DNA from: Isoetes taiwanensis | Lineage: Eukaryota; Streptophyta; Lycopodiopsida; Isoetales; Isoetaceae | Length of the DNA: 64,000 nt | Direction: 5' to 3' | Assembly (NCBI GenBank): GCA_021234155.1 | Contig: JAJEKV010000095.1 | Location: 2,686,372 to 2,750,371, forward strand | Shown: positions 11,317 to 22,151 of the stretch, in pieces | How positions within the stretch are numbered: position 1 is the first letter of the stretch | How the letters are laid out: every line of letters starts with the position of its first letter | The notes under the pieces: model-generated | What the model was told of the DNA's origin: nothing | Seen by the model: the letters and a program-made list of their open reading frames with translations, nothing else | The model's database searches: none | Position numbers and translations under genes: made by a program

Positions 11317-12112
11317 TCAAATGGTGCTGCTGTTTGCTCGATGTGGTCCTTTCTCACATGGTCCATTTACAATCTCTTGTAATTCTCCTCCAATGCTGGT
11401 TTGTACAGCTCCACCAGGATTCAGGTCTAGAAATGTTGAGCTCGAATTAGGAATGGAAGAAAAATACATGTCTGTCTCTGCAATTTGATGTGGCCTGAGT
11501 AATGAAGAGTGCATTTGAAATGGATTTGATTGATAAGCATCTTGTAATGGAGGATTAGAATGCCCTAATGCTGCTTGAATGGCTCGCTGTTGTTGCTGCT
11601 GAAAACCATAGTGGTTACTTCCATGTTGTGACCACAATGGTGCCATATTCTAGAAAACAGACATAAATTATTTCTTTCAATAATGCTGCAATGACCTAAA
11701 AGATGTCATAAGAAACCTGACATAAAGATGTTATACGATACCTGAGAAGCTGGAACAGGTCCATCTGGTTGAGCATCTGCAATTGCTGCGAGATAGATAG
11801 GATTTTGTTGCAGCCTAGCCTGATACCTGAAGATTAATGTGACATAAAAACATTACCTATGTGAATAAAGAAAAATATAATGAAAGACTGAACAAAAGAA
11901 AAAAGCTACTCACGCTGCACATTCGTGCAATTTTCCTAGATTTTGGTTATCGAGAATGGCAAGGATGAGCTGCTTGTTTTCATCTAAATACTATGCCAGC
12001 AGCATACATATCAGATAAAGAGCATTTCAAAGAACATCAGAATCAGGGCTACCTTCTGAATGAGTTCTGTTGTGATCACAGATCCACCACCATATGCTTG
12101 TGGAGTCTGCAT
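11317..12112 (-). CDS. GRF-interacting factor (GIF/SSXT family) protein, four exons, captured in a Helitron
   Basis: GIF proteins are transcription co-activators that bind Growth-Regulating Factors and recruit SWI/SNF remodelling. Exons on the minus strand: 12112-12053, 11990-11914, 11826-11742, 11649-11317; introns have GT/AG ends (first donor GTAGCC is weak). The phases match and the reading frame is open over 184 codons, start ATG at 12112, stop TGA at 11317. The SNH/SSXT domain is clear: TTELIQKYLDENKQLILAIL, DNQNLGKLHECAAYQARLQQ, NPIYLAAIADAQ. A Gln run (FQQQQQRAIQAAL) and a Ser-rich tail follow. Length is close to Arabidopsis GIF1/AN3 (~210 aa). It sits wholly inside Helitron D. Because introns and frame are kept, capture was from DNA and looks recent, or the copy is under selection. 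It may or may not be expressed. Confidence 0.88.
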
Positions 12113-12400
12113 TTTCTATGCTTTTGCAGAAAAAATACCATTTCAAATTCAGAGAAATCAGAGAAGAAAAGAAAAGGGAGAGCATAAAATGAAAAGAAAG
12201 GAGAACCTCATGCGCTCATGGAGGATCTGGCAGAAGAGTCGGGGAAAGAAGAAATGGTGCAATGCCGGCATCCGCGATTTCCACCGCCTTGTAAGCTCCC
12301 ATGAAGGGCATGACCGACGGTGCTACTTTTCAGCCTTGCTTTGCTTGCATTCTAAAGAGGGCCATCACCTCGCATGCCATGGCTCGCATCACCTCGCATG

Positions 12401-12519
12401 TTGTAATGGAGGATTAGGATGCCCTAATGCTGCTTGAATGGCTTGCTGCTGTTGCTGCTGAAAACCATAGTGGTTACTTCCATGTTGTGACCACAATGGT
12501 GCCATATTCTAGAAAACAG
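12401..12519 (-). pseudogene. Partial duplicate of the GIF last exon
   Basis: This stretch matches 11538-11659 almost base for base, including the start of the last exon (MAPLWSQHGSNHYGFQQ), the AG acceptor and the end of the preceding intron. It lies upstream of the first GIF exon in the same orientation. It is therefore a genomic duplication within the Helitron, not a spliced copy, and has no continuing frame. Confidence 0.85.
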
Positions 12520-12802
12520 AACCATAGCCCGCCATAGCCATCATCGAGAACTGAATATGAGATGCTCAAGCGTTAGCCGCCTTGAAACCATACCGAGAGG
12601 AGATAGATGCAAAATCGAGGCCGTAGCTTGCGCCATAACCAAGCTTAACCTAGAGCTGCTCCTGCCGCAAACAAAAAAAAAAACCCTAGGAAAGGTAATT
12701 AGGAAACGATGCAGATGATGCCACGTGGCCTGGCAGAATCTCAGCCGCCCAATCTAGGGCGCCATTCAAGACAGACATACACTATAATTTTATAATATAG
12801 GA

Positions 12803-14783
12803 CTAGTAATGGTACCCAGCCTTGCTGGGCATAAATTAGGAACCTTTAATTTCTTTCTTTTTTTATTCTCCCTTTTTTTTTTTCTAACCCCCTTCTCCCT
12901 CCCTTTGCCTTCCCTTTCCCCTTCTCCTTTTTTTCTTTCTCTTTTTCTTATCAGCTTTTTCCCTTCCTTTTTATCTTTCCCCGCTCTTCCCATTTTTCCA
13001 CTACTCTTTTTCCCTTTCCTTTTCCCCTTCCTCTTCCTTTTCCTTTTCGTTTTCTCTTTCCCGTTTCTCATGCATTTTTTTCGTTCTCTTTTGCTTACCT
13101 TTTCATGTGCCCTTTTCTTCCTTTCCCCACCCTCTTCCTCTTGATCACGTGCCCTTTTCCCCATCTCTTTTCCCATTTCTCTCTTCCCTTTTCCTCATGC
13201 TCTTTTTGCTTTCCCTTCTCCTTTTTCCGCTTCCCTTTTCCTTTCAACTTTCCATTCCCTTTTTATACTTTCCCCACCCTTTTGCTTTGTGCTGTTCCCT
13301 TTTTCCCTTTCCTTTCTCTTTCCCCTTCCTTTACATTTTCCCTTTCCCGTTCCCTTTCCCTTTTCATATGCCTCTTTCCATTCCCTTTCTCAACCTTTTT
13401 ATGTACCTTTTTCCTTCTTTCCCCATCCTCTTCCCCCTTTTCCCCTTTCCACTTTCTCCTTTCTTGTTTCTTTTTTCTTTTCCCTTTCCCATACTCTTTT
13501 TCCCTTTCTGTTTTCTATTTCCTCACCCTTTCCCTCTTCCCTTTTTTCTCGTGCCCCTTTCTCCTTCCTCTTTTCCACTTTTCCTATTCCTTGCTCCCTA
13601 TCCTTTGTCTATTCTACTTTCCCCCCACCCTTTTCCTCTTTTTTCCATCCTTTCTCTCTTCCTTTTCTCGATGCTCTTTTTGCTTCCTTTTCTCTTTCTT
13701 CACCCTTTCTCTCTTCCCTTTTTTTTTCATGCCCTTTCCTTTTTCTCTTTTTCTCGTTCCTTTTCCTAAGTTTCTTTTGCCCTTTTTCCCCGAATCTCTT
13801 TTTCCTTTTTAGTTTCCTTTTTTTCCCTATGGACTTTGCAACCTTTTTCTTATTTTCCCTTACCTTTTTCTCCTTTTCTCACCCTTACTTTTTACCCTTC
13901 ATGGTGCCCTTTTTTTTCCTTTCCCTTTCCCCTCGCCTATTCTATTCCTTTTCTATTTCCTTTTATCTTTCCTTTTTTCCTTTTCTCCTTCTCTTTCCTT
14001 TTTCCTCTTACCTTTCTTTTTATTCCTTTTCCCTTTCATCGCTTTTTTCCTTTTCCCTTCCCTTTTTCCTTTTCCCTTTTTTTTCCTTCCATCGCTTTTT
14101 TTCCTCTTCCTTCCCTTTTCCTTTTCCCTTTTCCCTTTTCCCTTTTTCCCTTTCATCGTTTTCCTTTTCCCTTCCCCTTTTATTTTTCCCTTTTCCCTTT
14201 TTCCCTTTCATCGTTTTTCCTTTTCTCTTCCTTTTTTCCTTTTCCCTTTTCCCTTTTCTCTTTCTTAGCTTTTTTTCCTTTTCCCTTCCTTTTTTCCTTT
14301 TCCTTTTCCGTTTCATTGTTTTTCCCTTCCCTTTTCCTTTTCCTTTTTCCTTTCATCGTTTTCCTTTTCCTTCCCTTTTCCTTTTCCCTTTTCCCTTTTC
14401 CTTTTTCCGTTTCATCGTTTTTCCTTTTCCTTTCCCTTTTCCTTTTCCCTTTTCCCTTTCATTTTTTTTCCTTTTCCCTTCCCCTTTTTCTTTCCCCTTT
14501 TTCTTTTCCCTTTTCCCTTTCATCGTTTTCCCTTTTCCCTTCCCTTTTCCTTTTCCTTTTCCCTTTTCCCCCCTTTCCCTTTTTCCTTTCATCGTTTTCC
14601 TTTTCCCTTTTCCTTTTCCCTTTTCCCTTTTCCCTTTTCCCTTTTCCCTTTTCCCTTTTCCCTTTCATATTGAAGCCATAGTCAAGATGAAATTTTAGTT
14701 GAAGACACGCACACATCATCTCCACCATTGGTCAATCAAATCCTCGACCGTCCGATTTAGGGCTCCATTGAAGACACACGCTA
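12803..14783 (-). mobile_element. Helitron-like element C (5' tip displaced to 19471-19485)
   Basis: The minus-strand 3' end has hairpin GCCCAGCAAGGCTGGGT (12813-12829) and CTAG at 12803-12806, directly abutting element D. Internally it matches element K, with the pyrimidine tract on the window strand. On the right it stops at GACACACGCTA (14783), where element E starts. The missing 15-bp tip, TTTTATAATATAAGA, is found at 19471-19485 after the end of element G. So elements E, F and G were inserted at an A|T site within the 5' end of C. Confidence 0.8.
12850..14664 (-). repeat. Polypurine tract of element C (pyrimidine on window strand)
   Basis: CCCTTTTCC-type repeats with CCCTTTCATCGTTTT punctuation, the reverse complement of the tract in A and B. 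The element strand is again purine. Open frames are compositional. Confidence 0.95.
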
Positions 14784-16628
14784 TCTTATATTATAAAGTT
14801 TTAGCGTATGTCTTCAATCAAACCCTAATTTAGATAGTTGAGATTGTCTGATTGCATTCGACAGCCGAGATTTATCGCACAACTTCCCACCACCGTGATT
14901 GGCCATGCTCTGATCTCTTAAGAGGAAAGGGAAAATGGCAGAGAAAAGGGCAAAGTGAGAGGCAAAAAGGCATGGGTAAAAGGGAAAGACGGAGAAGGGA
15001 AAAGGAAAGGGAAAAGAGCACGAAAAAGGGAAAGAAAAAGAAAGGGAGAAAAAGGAAGGAAAAAAGGACACTATGAAAAGGAAAAGGGGGAAAGGGTGAG
15101 GACAGAATAAGGGAAAAGAAAAGGGGAAGGGAGGAAAAGGAAGAAAAATAGGGCAACGGGAAAAAGGTGAAGACGGAAATGGTGACGGAAGGGAAAAATG
15201 GGAAGATAAGAATGATGGAGAGAAGGAAAAAAGGGCATGGAAAAATAGAAAGGGAAGGAAAAAGGAAAAAGGAGGCAAAAAAAGGGAAAAGGGCATGAGG
15301 AAAAGGGAGAGGGAAATGAGAGAGGAAGGAGAAAGTGGCACGAGAAGAGGAAAAGGATGAGGAAAGGAAAAAAAGAAAGGGAAAACGAGATGGAAAAAAG
15401 GGAAAAGGGAAAAGTTTAAAAGCAAAAAAGAGAAGAAAACATGGAATAGGAAAAGAGGAAAAGGGAAAAGGGGAAGAGGGTGGGAAAAGGAGGAAAAAGG
15501 GCATGTGAAAAAAGGTGGAAAAATGGAATGGAAAAGGGTGTGGGAAAATGGAAAGGAAAATAGAGAAGGAAAAAAAAAAAGGGTGGAAAGGAAAAAGGAA
15601 AAGGGCATGGAAAAAGAGAAAAGGATGAAAAAAAAGAAGGAAAAGAAAAAAGGAAATGGGAGGCGAAAGGGGAAAGGGGAAAGAAAAAAGAACACAAGGA
15701 ATAAAGAGGGAAAATGGAAAAGAGGAAGGGAAAAAGGGCACTGAAAAAACTAGAAGAGGGAAAGGATGAGGAAAGGGTAAAAATAAAGGGAAAAAGAGCA
15801 TAGGGAAAGGGAAAAGAAAAAGAAAAAAGGGGAATAGGGACGGGGAAAAGGGGAAGAGGGTAGGGAAAGGCGGAAGAAAAGGCAAGTAAAAAAAAGTGGA
15901 AAAAAGGGAATGGAAAAATACATGGGAAAAAGGGAAAGAGGGAAAGAGAAAAGGAAGGGGGGAAGGAAAGAGGAAAAGGGCACGGGAAAAAGGGAAAGGG
16001 TGGGAAAATGATGAAAAAAGAAGGAAAGGGAAAAAGAAAAAGGGAGGCGAAGGGGGGGAAAGGAAAAAAAAGGCATGAGAAAAAAGGAAGAAGAAAATGG
16101 GAAAAAAGAGACATGAGATAAAGAAGAAGAGGGTGAGGAGAGGAAGAAAAACATAAAAAAAAAGGTGGGAAAAGGAAATGCAAAAAGGGCATGAGAAAAG
16201 GGAAGGCAAAAGAGAAAAGCAAAAGGAATGGGAAAAGGAAAGGGAAAAAAGAGCATGAGAAAAATGGGAAGGGTGGAGAAAGGTGAAAAGGGAAGGAAAA
16301 AAGTCGTCAAAAACGGGAAAGGGAAAGGGAAAAATGAGAAGGAGAAAAGGAAGGAAAAGAGGAGGGAGAAGAGGGTAAAAAAGAAAAGAAAAAAAAAGAG
16401 AGAGAAGGGGAAAAGTAAATGTGCAGGAAAAATAAGAAAAGGGAAAAAAGAAAGTGTGTAAGAAAATGAGGAAAAAATGATATGCAGGATAGAGCAAAGG
16501 GAAGGTTATCAAATGCACACCTCTTATAGCCTAGATATGATGGACTTGGTTAATGAGTCTAAGTTGAATAGGTTTCCATCCACAAATGTTCCCAACATTT
16601 GCCCAGCAACGCTGGGCACCATTACTAG
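14784..16628 (+). mobile_element. Helitron-like element E
   Basis: TCTTATATTATAAAG at 14784, preceded by A, starts the element; hairpin GCCCAGCAACGCTGGGC (16601-16617) and CTAG (16625-16628) end it. The first ~130 bp (CAAACCCTAATTT..., CGAGATTTATCGCAC..., GGCCATGCTCTGAT) differ from the A/B/C/K family but match F and I. A diverged purine tract fills 14919-16475. No coding potential. Confidence 0.85.
14919..16475 (+). repeat. Polypurine tract of element E
   Basis: GGAAAAGGG-rich purines interrupted by GCATGAGAAAA and GGGCACGAAAAA motifs. Less regular than A and B. Open frames are compositional. Confidence 0.92.
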
Positions 16629-19245
16629 TCTTATATTATAATGTTATAGCGTAAGTATGTCATGAATGAAACCCTAATTTGGATGGTTGAGATCATCCGA
16701 TTGCATTCGGAGGTCGAGATTTATCGCACGACTTCCCTCCACCATGAATGGCCATGCTCTAATGTCTGAAGAGGAAAGGGAAAAGGAAAAGGGAGGAGAA
16801 AATGGCAAAGTGAAAGGCAAAAAGGCACGGGTAAAAGGGAAAGAAAGAAAGGAAAAAAGGAAAGCGAAAAGAGCACGAAAAAGGGAAAGGAAAATAAAGA
16901 AAAAAATGACACTATGCAAAAGGAGAAGATGGAAAGGATGAGGATAGGAGTAAAAGGGAAGTTGAAAAGGGTATGAGGAAAAGGGTAGAGAAAAGGAAAA
17001 GGGAAAAGGAAAGAAAAGGGAAAGGGAAAGGAAAAGGTAAAAGAAAGGGGGAGGAGGAGGGAGTGAAAAGGAACACTGGGAAAGGGGAAGAGTAAAAAGG
17101 TGGGGAAAGGAGGTAAAGGGAGGAGATAAAGGCAAAAAAGGCACGGATAAAAAGGAAAAGGAAATAGAAAATAACACAAAAAAGAGAAAGGAAAAGTAAG
17201 AGAGAAAATAAAGGAAAAAAATGACACTATGAAAAGGAGAAGAGGGAAAGGGTGAGGACAGGAGTAAAAGGAAAGGGAAAAAGGGGATGAGAAAAAGGGT
17301 AGAGAGAAGGGAAGGGAAAAGGAAAAGGGAAAAGGAAAGGAAAATGGAAAGGGAAAAAGGGGAGAGGAGGAGGGAGCGAAAAGGGACAGTGGGAAAGGAG
17401 GAGAGAAAAAAGGTGGGGAGAGGAGAAAAAAGGAAGGGAAAAAGGACACGAAAAAAAAAAAGGAAAGAGAAAAAGGGAGGAGAGAAGGGATGGAAAGGGT
17501 AAAAGGAAAAAGCGAGGGGAGGGCCAAAAGGGAAAAAGGGCATGGGGAAAAGAGGAAGAGAAAAGAAGGAGAGAAGCGGAAAAAAGGAAGAGAAAGGAGG
17601 GAGGAAAGGGGAAAGGGGAAAGGGAAAAAGAAAAGAACAAATGAGGGAGGAAAGGGAAATAAAAAGACTACGAGAAAAAGGGAAGAGGGAAAGGGTGGGC
17701 AAAGGGAAGGAATAAATGGTAATCAGAAAAAGGGAAAGAGAAATAAAGGGAAAAAAGACATGAGAAAAAGAAAGGAAAAAAAAAATAAAAAGGAGGCGGA
17801 AGAGAGAAAAATGGAAGGGAAAAAGGGCACGAAAAAAAGCGGAATAGAGAAAGGGTCGGGAGAGGAGGAAAAGGGAAGGGAAAAAGGCCATTGGTAAAGG
17901 GGAAAGGGGAAAGGGAAGCGAAGGGGATGGAAAGAAAAGGAAAATAAAATAAGGTAAAATGAAAAAAGGGAATGTGAAAAGGGGAGGGGATAGAAAAAGG
18001 GAAAAGCAAGGAGGTTGAAAATGGAAAAGGCAAACGTGAAAAAAGTGGAAGCAAATGTAAAAAGGCAAAAGGGAAAAAACGGGAGGTAAAATGGAAAAAT
18101 AGAAAGGGGAGATGAATAAAAAGGAAGAGCAAAATAGAAAAAGAAAAAGAGAAGGAAAAAAGGAAAAAGGAGGGGGAGGAGGAAAAAGGTGAAGAAAGGG
18201 GAAAAGAGGAGCGAAAAAAGAGCATGAAAAAATAGAAGAGAAAAGGGACATAGCAAAAAAGGGAAGAGGGAAAGGGTGAGGAAAGGGAAAAACTGAAGGA
18301 AAAATGGACATGGAAAAAGGGAAAGGGAAAGAGGGAAATGAAAAAAGGAGGGGGGAAAAGGAAGGGAAAAGGGCACTAGAAAAAAAGGAAGACTGAAGGG
18401 TAAAAGCATGCTAGGTGTACCACTTTTGGAACCCTCAAAAGTACCTACACTGGGTACTTTTAAAACTGGTACTTTCTGTTTTTTCTTTCCATTAAAATCA
18501 ATCGAAATTTTTTGAATTGAAGGTCAATAACATATCAATCTATAGTATTAGAGGATAACAATACTATTAGAGACTAATATAAATGAATTAACTCTCAAAC
18601 TTATTATTTATTGCAGCATTTATGCAAGTTCCCAGTACCCAGTGCTGGGTACTTTTCTGGGTAGTTTCGCACTCCCTAAAAAGTACTTTAGATGGTACAC
18701 CCTAGCATGCTTTCACCCTGAAGGGCTGGGCAAAAGAGGAAAAGGGAAGGGAAAAAGGGGAAAAAAGAAAAGGTGGGGAGAAGGAAAGGGAAAAGGGAAA
18801 GGAAAGGGGAAAGCAGAAAGGAAAACTTAGAAAGAAGGGCACGAGGAAAAGGGGAAAAGGGAAATGGAAGAAGAGAGGGGGGAAAGGGCACAAGGAAAGG
18901 GAAAAAGGGCAACCACAAATTGGAGAAAAGGGAAGGGAAAAATAGAAAAGGAAAAATGGGGAAGCAGAAACAAAAAAGAGAAAAAGACGAAATGGAATAA
19001 TGGAAAAAGAAAAAAGTAAATTGAAAAATGTAAAAAGGGAAAAGGGGCAAGGGGAAAATAGGAAAAAAAAAATAGTAGACAAAGGCAAAATGAAAAAGGA
19101 AAACGGAAAAGATAAGGGGAAGTGCGAAATGTGGTCAAATGCTCTTGATTATCCAATTTTAAAAACAAGAATCCATTTAACAATTGCTCCAGTATGTCAT
19201 TCACAGTTTCTAGCTATGCCCAGCAACGCTGGGCACCTTAACTAG
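16629..19245 (+). mobile_element. Helitron-like element F, abutting E
   Basis: TCTTATATTATAATG begins at 16629 with no gap after the CTAG of E. It ends with GCCCAGCAACGCTGGGC (19219-19235) and CTAG 19242-19245. The 5' block matches E. The purine tract (about 16758-19130) is interrupted by a ~320-bp inverted-repeat element at 18398-18718. Confidence 0.85.
18398..18718. mobile_element. Small TIR (MITE-like) element inside F
   Basis: It interrupts the purine tract with ordinary-composition DNA bounded by inverted ends GGGTAAAAGCATGCTAGG (18398) and, on the other strand, GGGTGAAAGCATGCTAGG (18718). An 8-bp direct repeat CTGAAGGG lies at 18393-18400 and 18718-18725, overlapping the ends, so the target duplication could be 4 to 8 bp. 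There are inner inverted pieces around AAGTAC/GTACTT. Non-coding; superfamily not assigned. Confidence 0.75.
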
Positions 19246-19470
19246 TAATTTTATAGCGTCACAATGTTCTACTCAAAGCTCTCAGAGATACTGATGCAAA
19301 ACCATCTAACATGAAGGAGATAGGCTTCTTAAACGTTCTTAAACCTTTGGAAAGTTTTCGTTATAATAAAAAGGTACAAATGTTGAATTATACTGCACAC
19401 TTTTCTCATTGTGGCTAAAACATTTACAACCTCCCAAAGTATGCCCAGCAACGCTGGGCACCATTACTAG
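19246..19470 (+). mobile_element. Truncated Helitron-like element G (3' end only)
   Basis: About 205 bp match the 3' extension of elements A and B (TGTTCTACTCAAAGCTCTCA onward), ending in GCCCAGCAACGCTGGGC and CTAG at 19467-19470. The TC 5' tip is missing; after the CTAG of F the sequence begins TAATTTTATAGCGTC. It is the last unit of the E-F-G array. Confidence 0.75.
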
Positions 19471-19485
19471 TTTTATAATATAAGA
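19471..19485 (-). mobile_element. Displaced 5' tip of Helitron C
   Basis: TTTTATAATATAAGA is the reverse complement of a standard 5' end. Joined to 14783 it restores a start resembling that of element D. The base on its outer side is not the usual A on the element strand. Confidence 0.7.
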
Positions 19486-19807
19486 AGATAGGGAGCAAAA
19501 TAGATTGTTGAGCAATTAGCATTTGGAATACCCCCAAAAAAGCAACATTTTTTAAGCCTTTCCAATTATAAAAGAGGGCAAAAAAAAAAATGCTTGTTTT
19601 GAGGAGAGAAACATTAATTTTGATAACTCAGTAAGCATTTATTGTTGAAAATAAAAGAAAATATAGTTTGTCTTTTTGCAAGAGTTGTTTTAATTAAGCA
19701 TTGTTTAAGAGACAAAGCTTTTAGTTTAAAAATCCTCATCAAAATATATTAAAATTCTTAGCACATAATTTACAATGGAAGTAGTTAATAACTCTGTCTG
19801 TATAAAT
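19486..19807. other. AT-rich stretch downstream of the methyltransferase gene
   Basis: I see no gene. It is the 3' flank of the minus-strand gene ending at 19808 and may include its 3' UTR. Confidence 0.5.
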
Positions 19808-21361
19808 TTATACGAGAGGTGGAGGAGGTGGGTCTTCCCAGTCCACAGGACTCTCGTACCCCTTAGGATCTGTCTCTTGCGAGGGTACAATAGCAGAGAC
19901 GCCTGCTTCTGACTCCAATGATACAGGTACAGGCTGTTTCTCGGGCTCAGGCACCACAGGCTCCAGGTCGACAAACTCCACCTCCTCATCTCTTCTTCCC
20001 GTAAGTGGAGGCTGGATTTCTGTGTATGTGCCTTTAACATCGCCAGCATCGTTCTTTGCTCCCAGTTCCTCGTTTTCATCAGGAAAGGATTCACAAGAGC
20101 TTATCCTTGTCCTGACGAAACTTATTTTGTCCGGGTCTATGTCGACGGAGACAACATTGTGCCCCTGCTTAAGGGCGCAAACTGCTGTGGTGCCCGAGCC
20201 AGAAAATGCATCTAGAATCCAGTCTCCCGGGCGAGAAAACCACTGTATTAAGTTATTAATTAGCCGCTGTAGCTTCTGGTAATGAGATACCACAACGCCT
20301 TGTCGCTGTGGGTCTCTTAATTTTTGTAGAACAGACGGAAACTGAAAGGCGTTGCAGGGTGGACTCTTCTCATTCTGCGTATTGAAAACCATGGTTTTTT
20401 TGGTGTCCGCGCTGTAAAAACCTATATGGAAATGTTCAAAGCAGCTTACTAAGCGCGGACCACCACCATGTCCTTTGACATTTGTTTTTAGCCTGCCAAA
20501 CAAAAAAGCAATTAAAAATTGGTAGAAAGCAAACGAACAAAATAAGTTAGTTCAGTGGTGTGGCTGTATAAATTTATACCACCATTGCCTTGCTGTATAA
20601 ACTTATACCACGGTGCCGTGCCGTATAAATTTATACGAAGGTTGCCTTGGTGTATAAATTTATACCACGAGGCGACTGAGGTATAAATTTATACCGTGGT
20701 GTTATAGTAAGTAGAAAAGCAATAAATTCAAGGCTTACCATACGCAGTTTTCGAAGCCCGCGTTACAGACAGCTCCCAATGGCTTAAGCACCGACATCGT
20801 CTGCAGGTCGGAATGAAAAATGATGACCCTCCAGTTTGCAGATGTCGTGATTTTCTTCAGGCCGTCCAAAAAAGCACGGACTTGCACGTGCGTAAAGGCC
20901 TCCTCGTCGAAAGTGCTATCCTTAATTTTGAACCCGTATGGAATGTCTGCAATACACAGTGTATAATTTGCTTGTCCAAAAGAGTTTCCAGCCTCGTGCA
21001 ATCCCCATGAACAACCCTGTACAAGCAGTCCTGACCAAATATTGTAAATCTTTCATAACTGGTGTCAAAACTGCTTGTGCCGACTTCTTTTCCCTGCTCA
21101 ATTGCCTTCAGTCTCTGCCTCTCCTCCTTGGCCCTACGAACCAGGTTTAAATCCTGTCGGTAGCCCTTTCTTCTTGTTCTGTGAGAAAACTGTGAGACAA
21201 AGGCACGAAAACAAAAAATATATTCTGAAAAACTTACCCAGCCACTGAAGTTAACAGCGTGCTCTCTAATAATACTATCTGAAGTAGAAGTTGGATACAA
21301 AGCCTTGCACTCCTCCCAGTCCTCCAGGTTTAGTTGCTTCATTAACTCTGCCTCTTTCTGA
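19808..21361 (-). CDS. N6/N4-type DNA methyltransferase domain, three exons seen, one frameshift
   Basis: Exons on the minus strand: 21361-21238, 21189-20739, 20492-19808 with GT/AG introns and matching phase at the second junction (TG|G). The protein shows the target-recognition/catalytic order of N6-adenine/N4-cytosine methylases: YRVVHGDCTRLETLL, then CIADIPYGF (a D-[IP]-P-Y-type catalytic motif, here DIPY), and near the end ILDAFSGSGTTAVCALKQG with SVDIDP, the SAM-binding region. An acidic, Pro-rich tail ends at TAA (19808-19810), which is part of a GTATAAATTTATAC palindrome. Within exon 2, between LETLL and CIADIPYGF, the frame shifts by one base (about 20960-20998), so either this copy is broken or there is a sequence error. 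No start is seen: exon 1 opens at an acceptor (CTCTGCAG) and the 5' part must lie further upstream on the minus strand. It could be the C-terminal half of the ParB-like gene at 50845-52861. Confidence 0.8.
20567..20693. repeat. Palindrome cluster in the methyltransferase intron
   Basis: TATAAATTTATA occurs at 20567, 20624, 20653 and 20682, with a variant TATAAACTTATA at 20596. Spacing is 28-29 bp. Most copies extend to GGTATAAATTTATACC. All lie in the intron between the last two exons. Confidence 0.95.
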
Positions 21362-22151
21362 CTGCAGAGAAAAAATGTTGTCAGACAAAATTAGGAAAAA
21401 AAGAACACGACATGGGAAATGTGGCTTATGTCTTAGCTTCTTTGGCCATTTCACAACCACCCCAATTCTGGCTCCACACCTAAAAACAACAGTAACAAAA
21501 AGACCACATGTCGTTGTTCCAAAAAATCTACATGTGGTTATGTGGAGGTGTGGTTTATTAAGGAGGTGGTGTAGTTTCTTTTATGGAGCTATAGTTTTTT
21601 TTTTTTGAAGATGTGGTCTTTTTTTGAGGTGTCGTTTTTTTAAAAGAAGTGTTGCTTATTTTTTTGAGGGGGTGTTGTTTTTAAGAAGGTGTTGTTTTTT
21701 GAGGTGTAGTTTATAACTAGGTGTAGTTTTAAGTAGTCATTTTTTATGGAAGTATAGTTTTTTTAAGTGTGGTTTATAAGGAGGTATAGTTTTTAAGTGG
21801 TTGTTTTTTAGGGAAGTATGGTTTTCTGAAGTGGTATAATTTTTTTCAATCGAGGTGTTGTTTTTTGAGGTGTCGTTTATAAGTGGGTGTAGTTTTGAAA
21901 TAGCTATTTTTTAAAGAAGTAAGGTTTTTTAAAGTGTGGTTTATAAGCGGGTGTAGTTTTTAAGTGGCTGTATTTTAATGAAGTATGGTTTTTTGAAGTG
22001 GTGTAGTTTATAACTAGGTGTAGTTTTTAAGAAGCTATTTTTAAGGAAGTGTGATTTTAAGTAGGTATAGTTTTGAAGTAGCTATTTTTAAAAGTAAGTG
22101 TGGTTTTTTGAGGTGTGGTTTTTAAGTAGGTGTAGTTTTTAAGTGGCTATA
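21362..22151. repeat. Degenerate GTGGTTTTT/GTAGTTTTT repeat region
   Basis: From ~21500 the plus strand is built of loose units such as GGTGTAGTTTTTAAGTGG and GAGGTGTGGTTTTT. No gene. The same repeat resumes at 25645 after a LINE, and related DNA lies at 26.7-28.1, 34.1-34.9 and 50.1-50.8 kb. Confidence 0.8.

Larger units (their letters stand above)
10942..12802 (-). mobile_element. Helitron-like element D carrying a GIF gene
   Basis: The minus-strand start TCCTATATTATAAAATT at 12802 directly follows the CTAG of element C. It ends with CTAG at 10942-10945 followed by T; the terminal hairpin is degenerate (GCCCAGCAAACGTTTGG region, 10952-10970). It lacks the polypurine tract of its neighbours and carries a spliced GIF-like gene plus a partial copy of that gene's last exon. 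Gene capture is the simplest reading. Confidence 0.8.

Noticed and set aside
18610-18660. CCCAGTACCCAGTGCTGGGT as another Helitron hairpin
   Set aside because: No CTAG follows at the usual distance; it belongs to the inverted-repeat element at 18398-18718.
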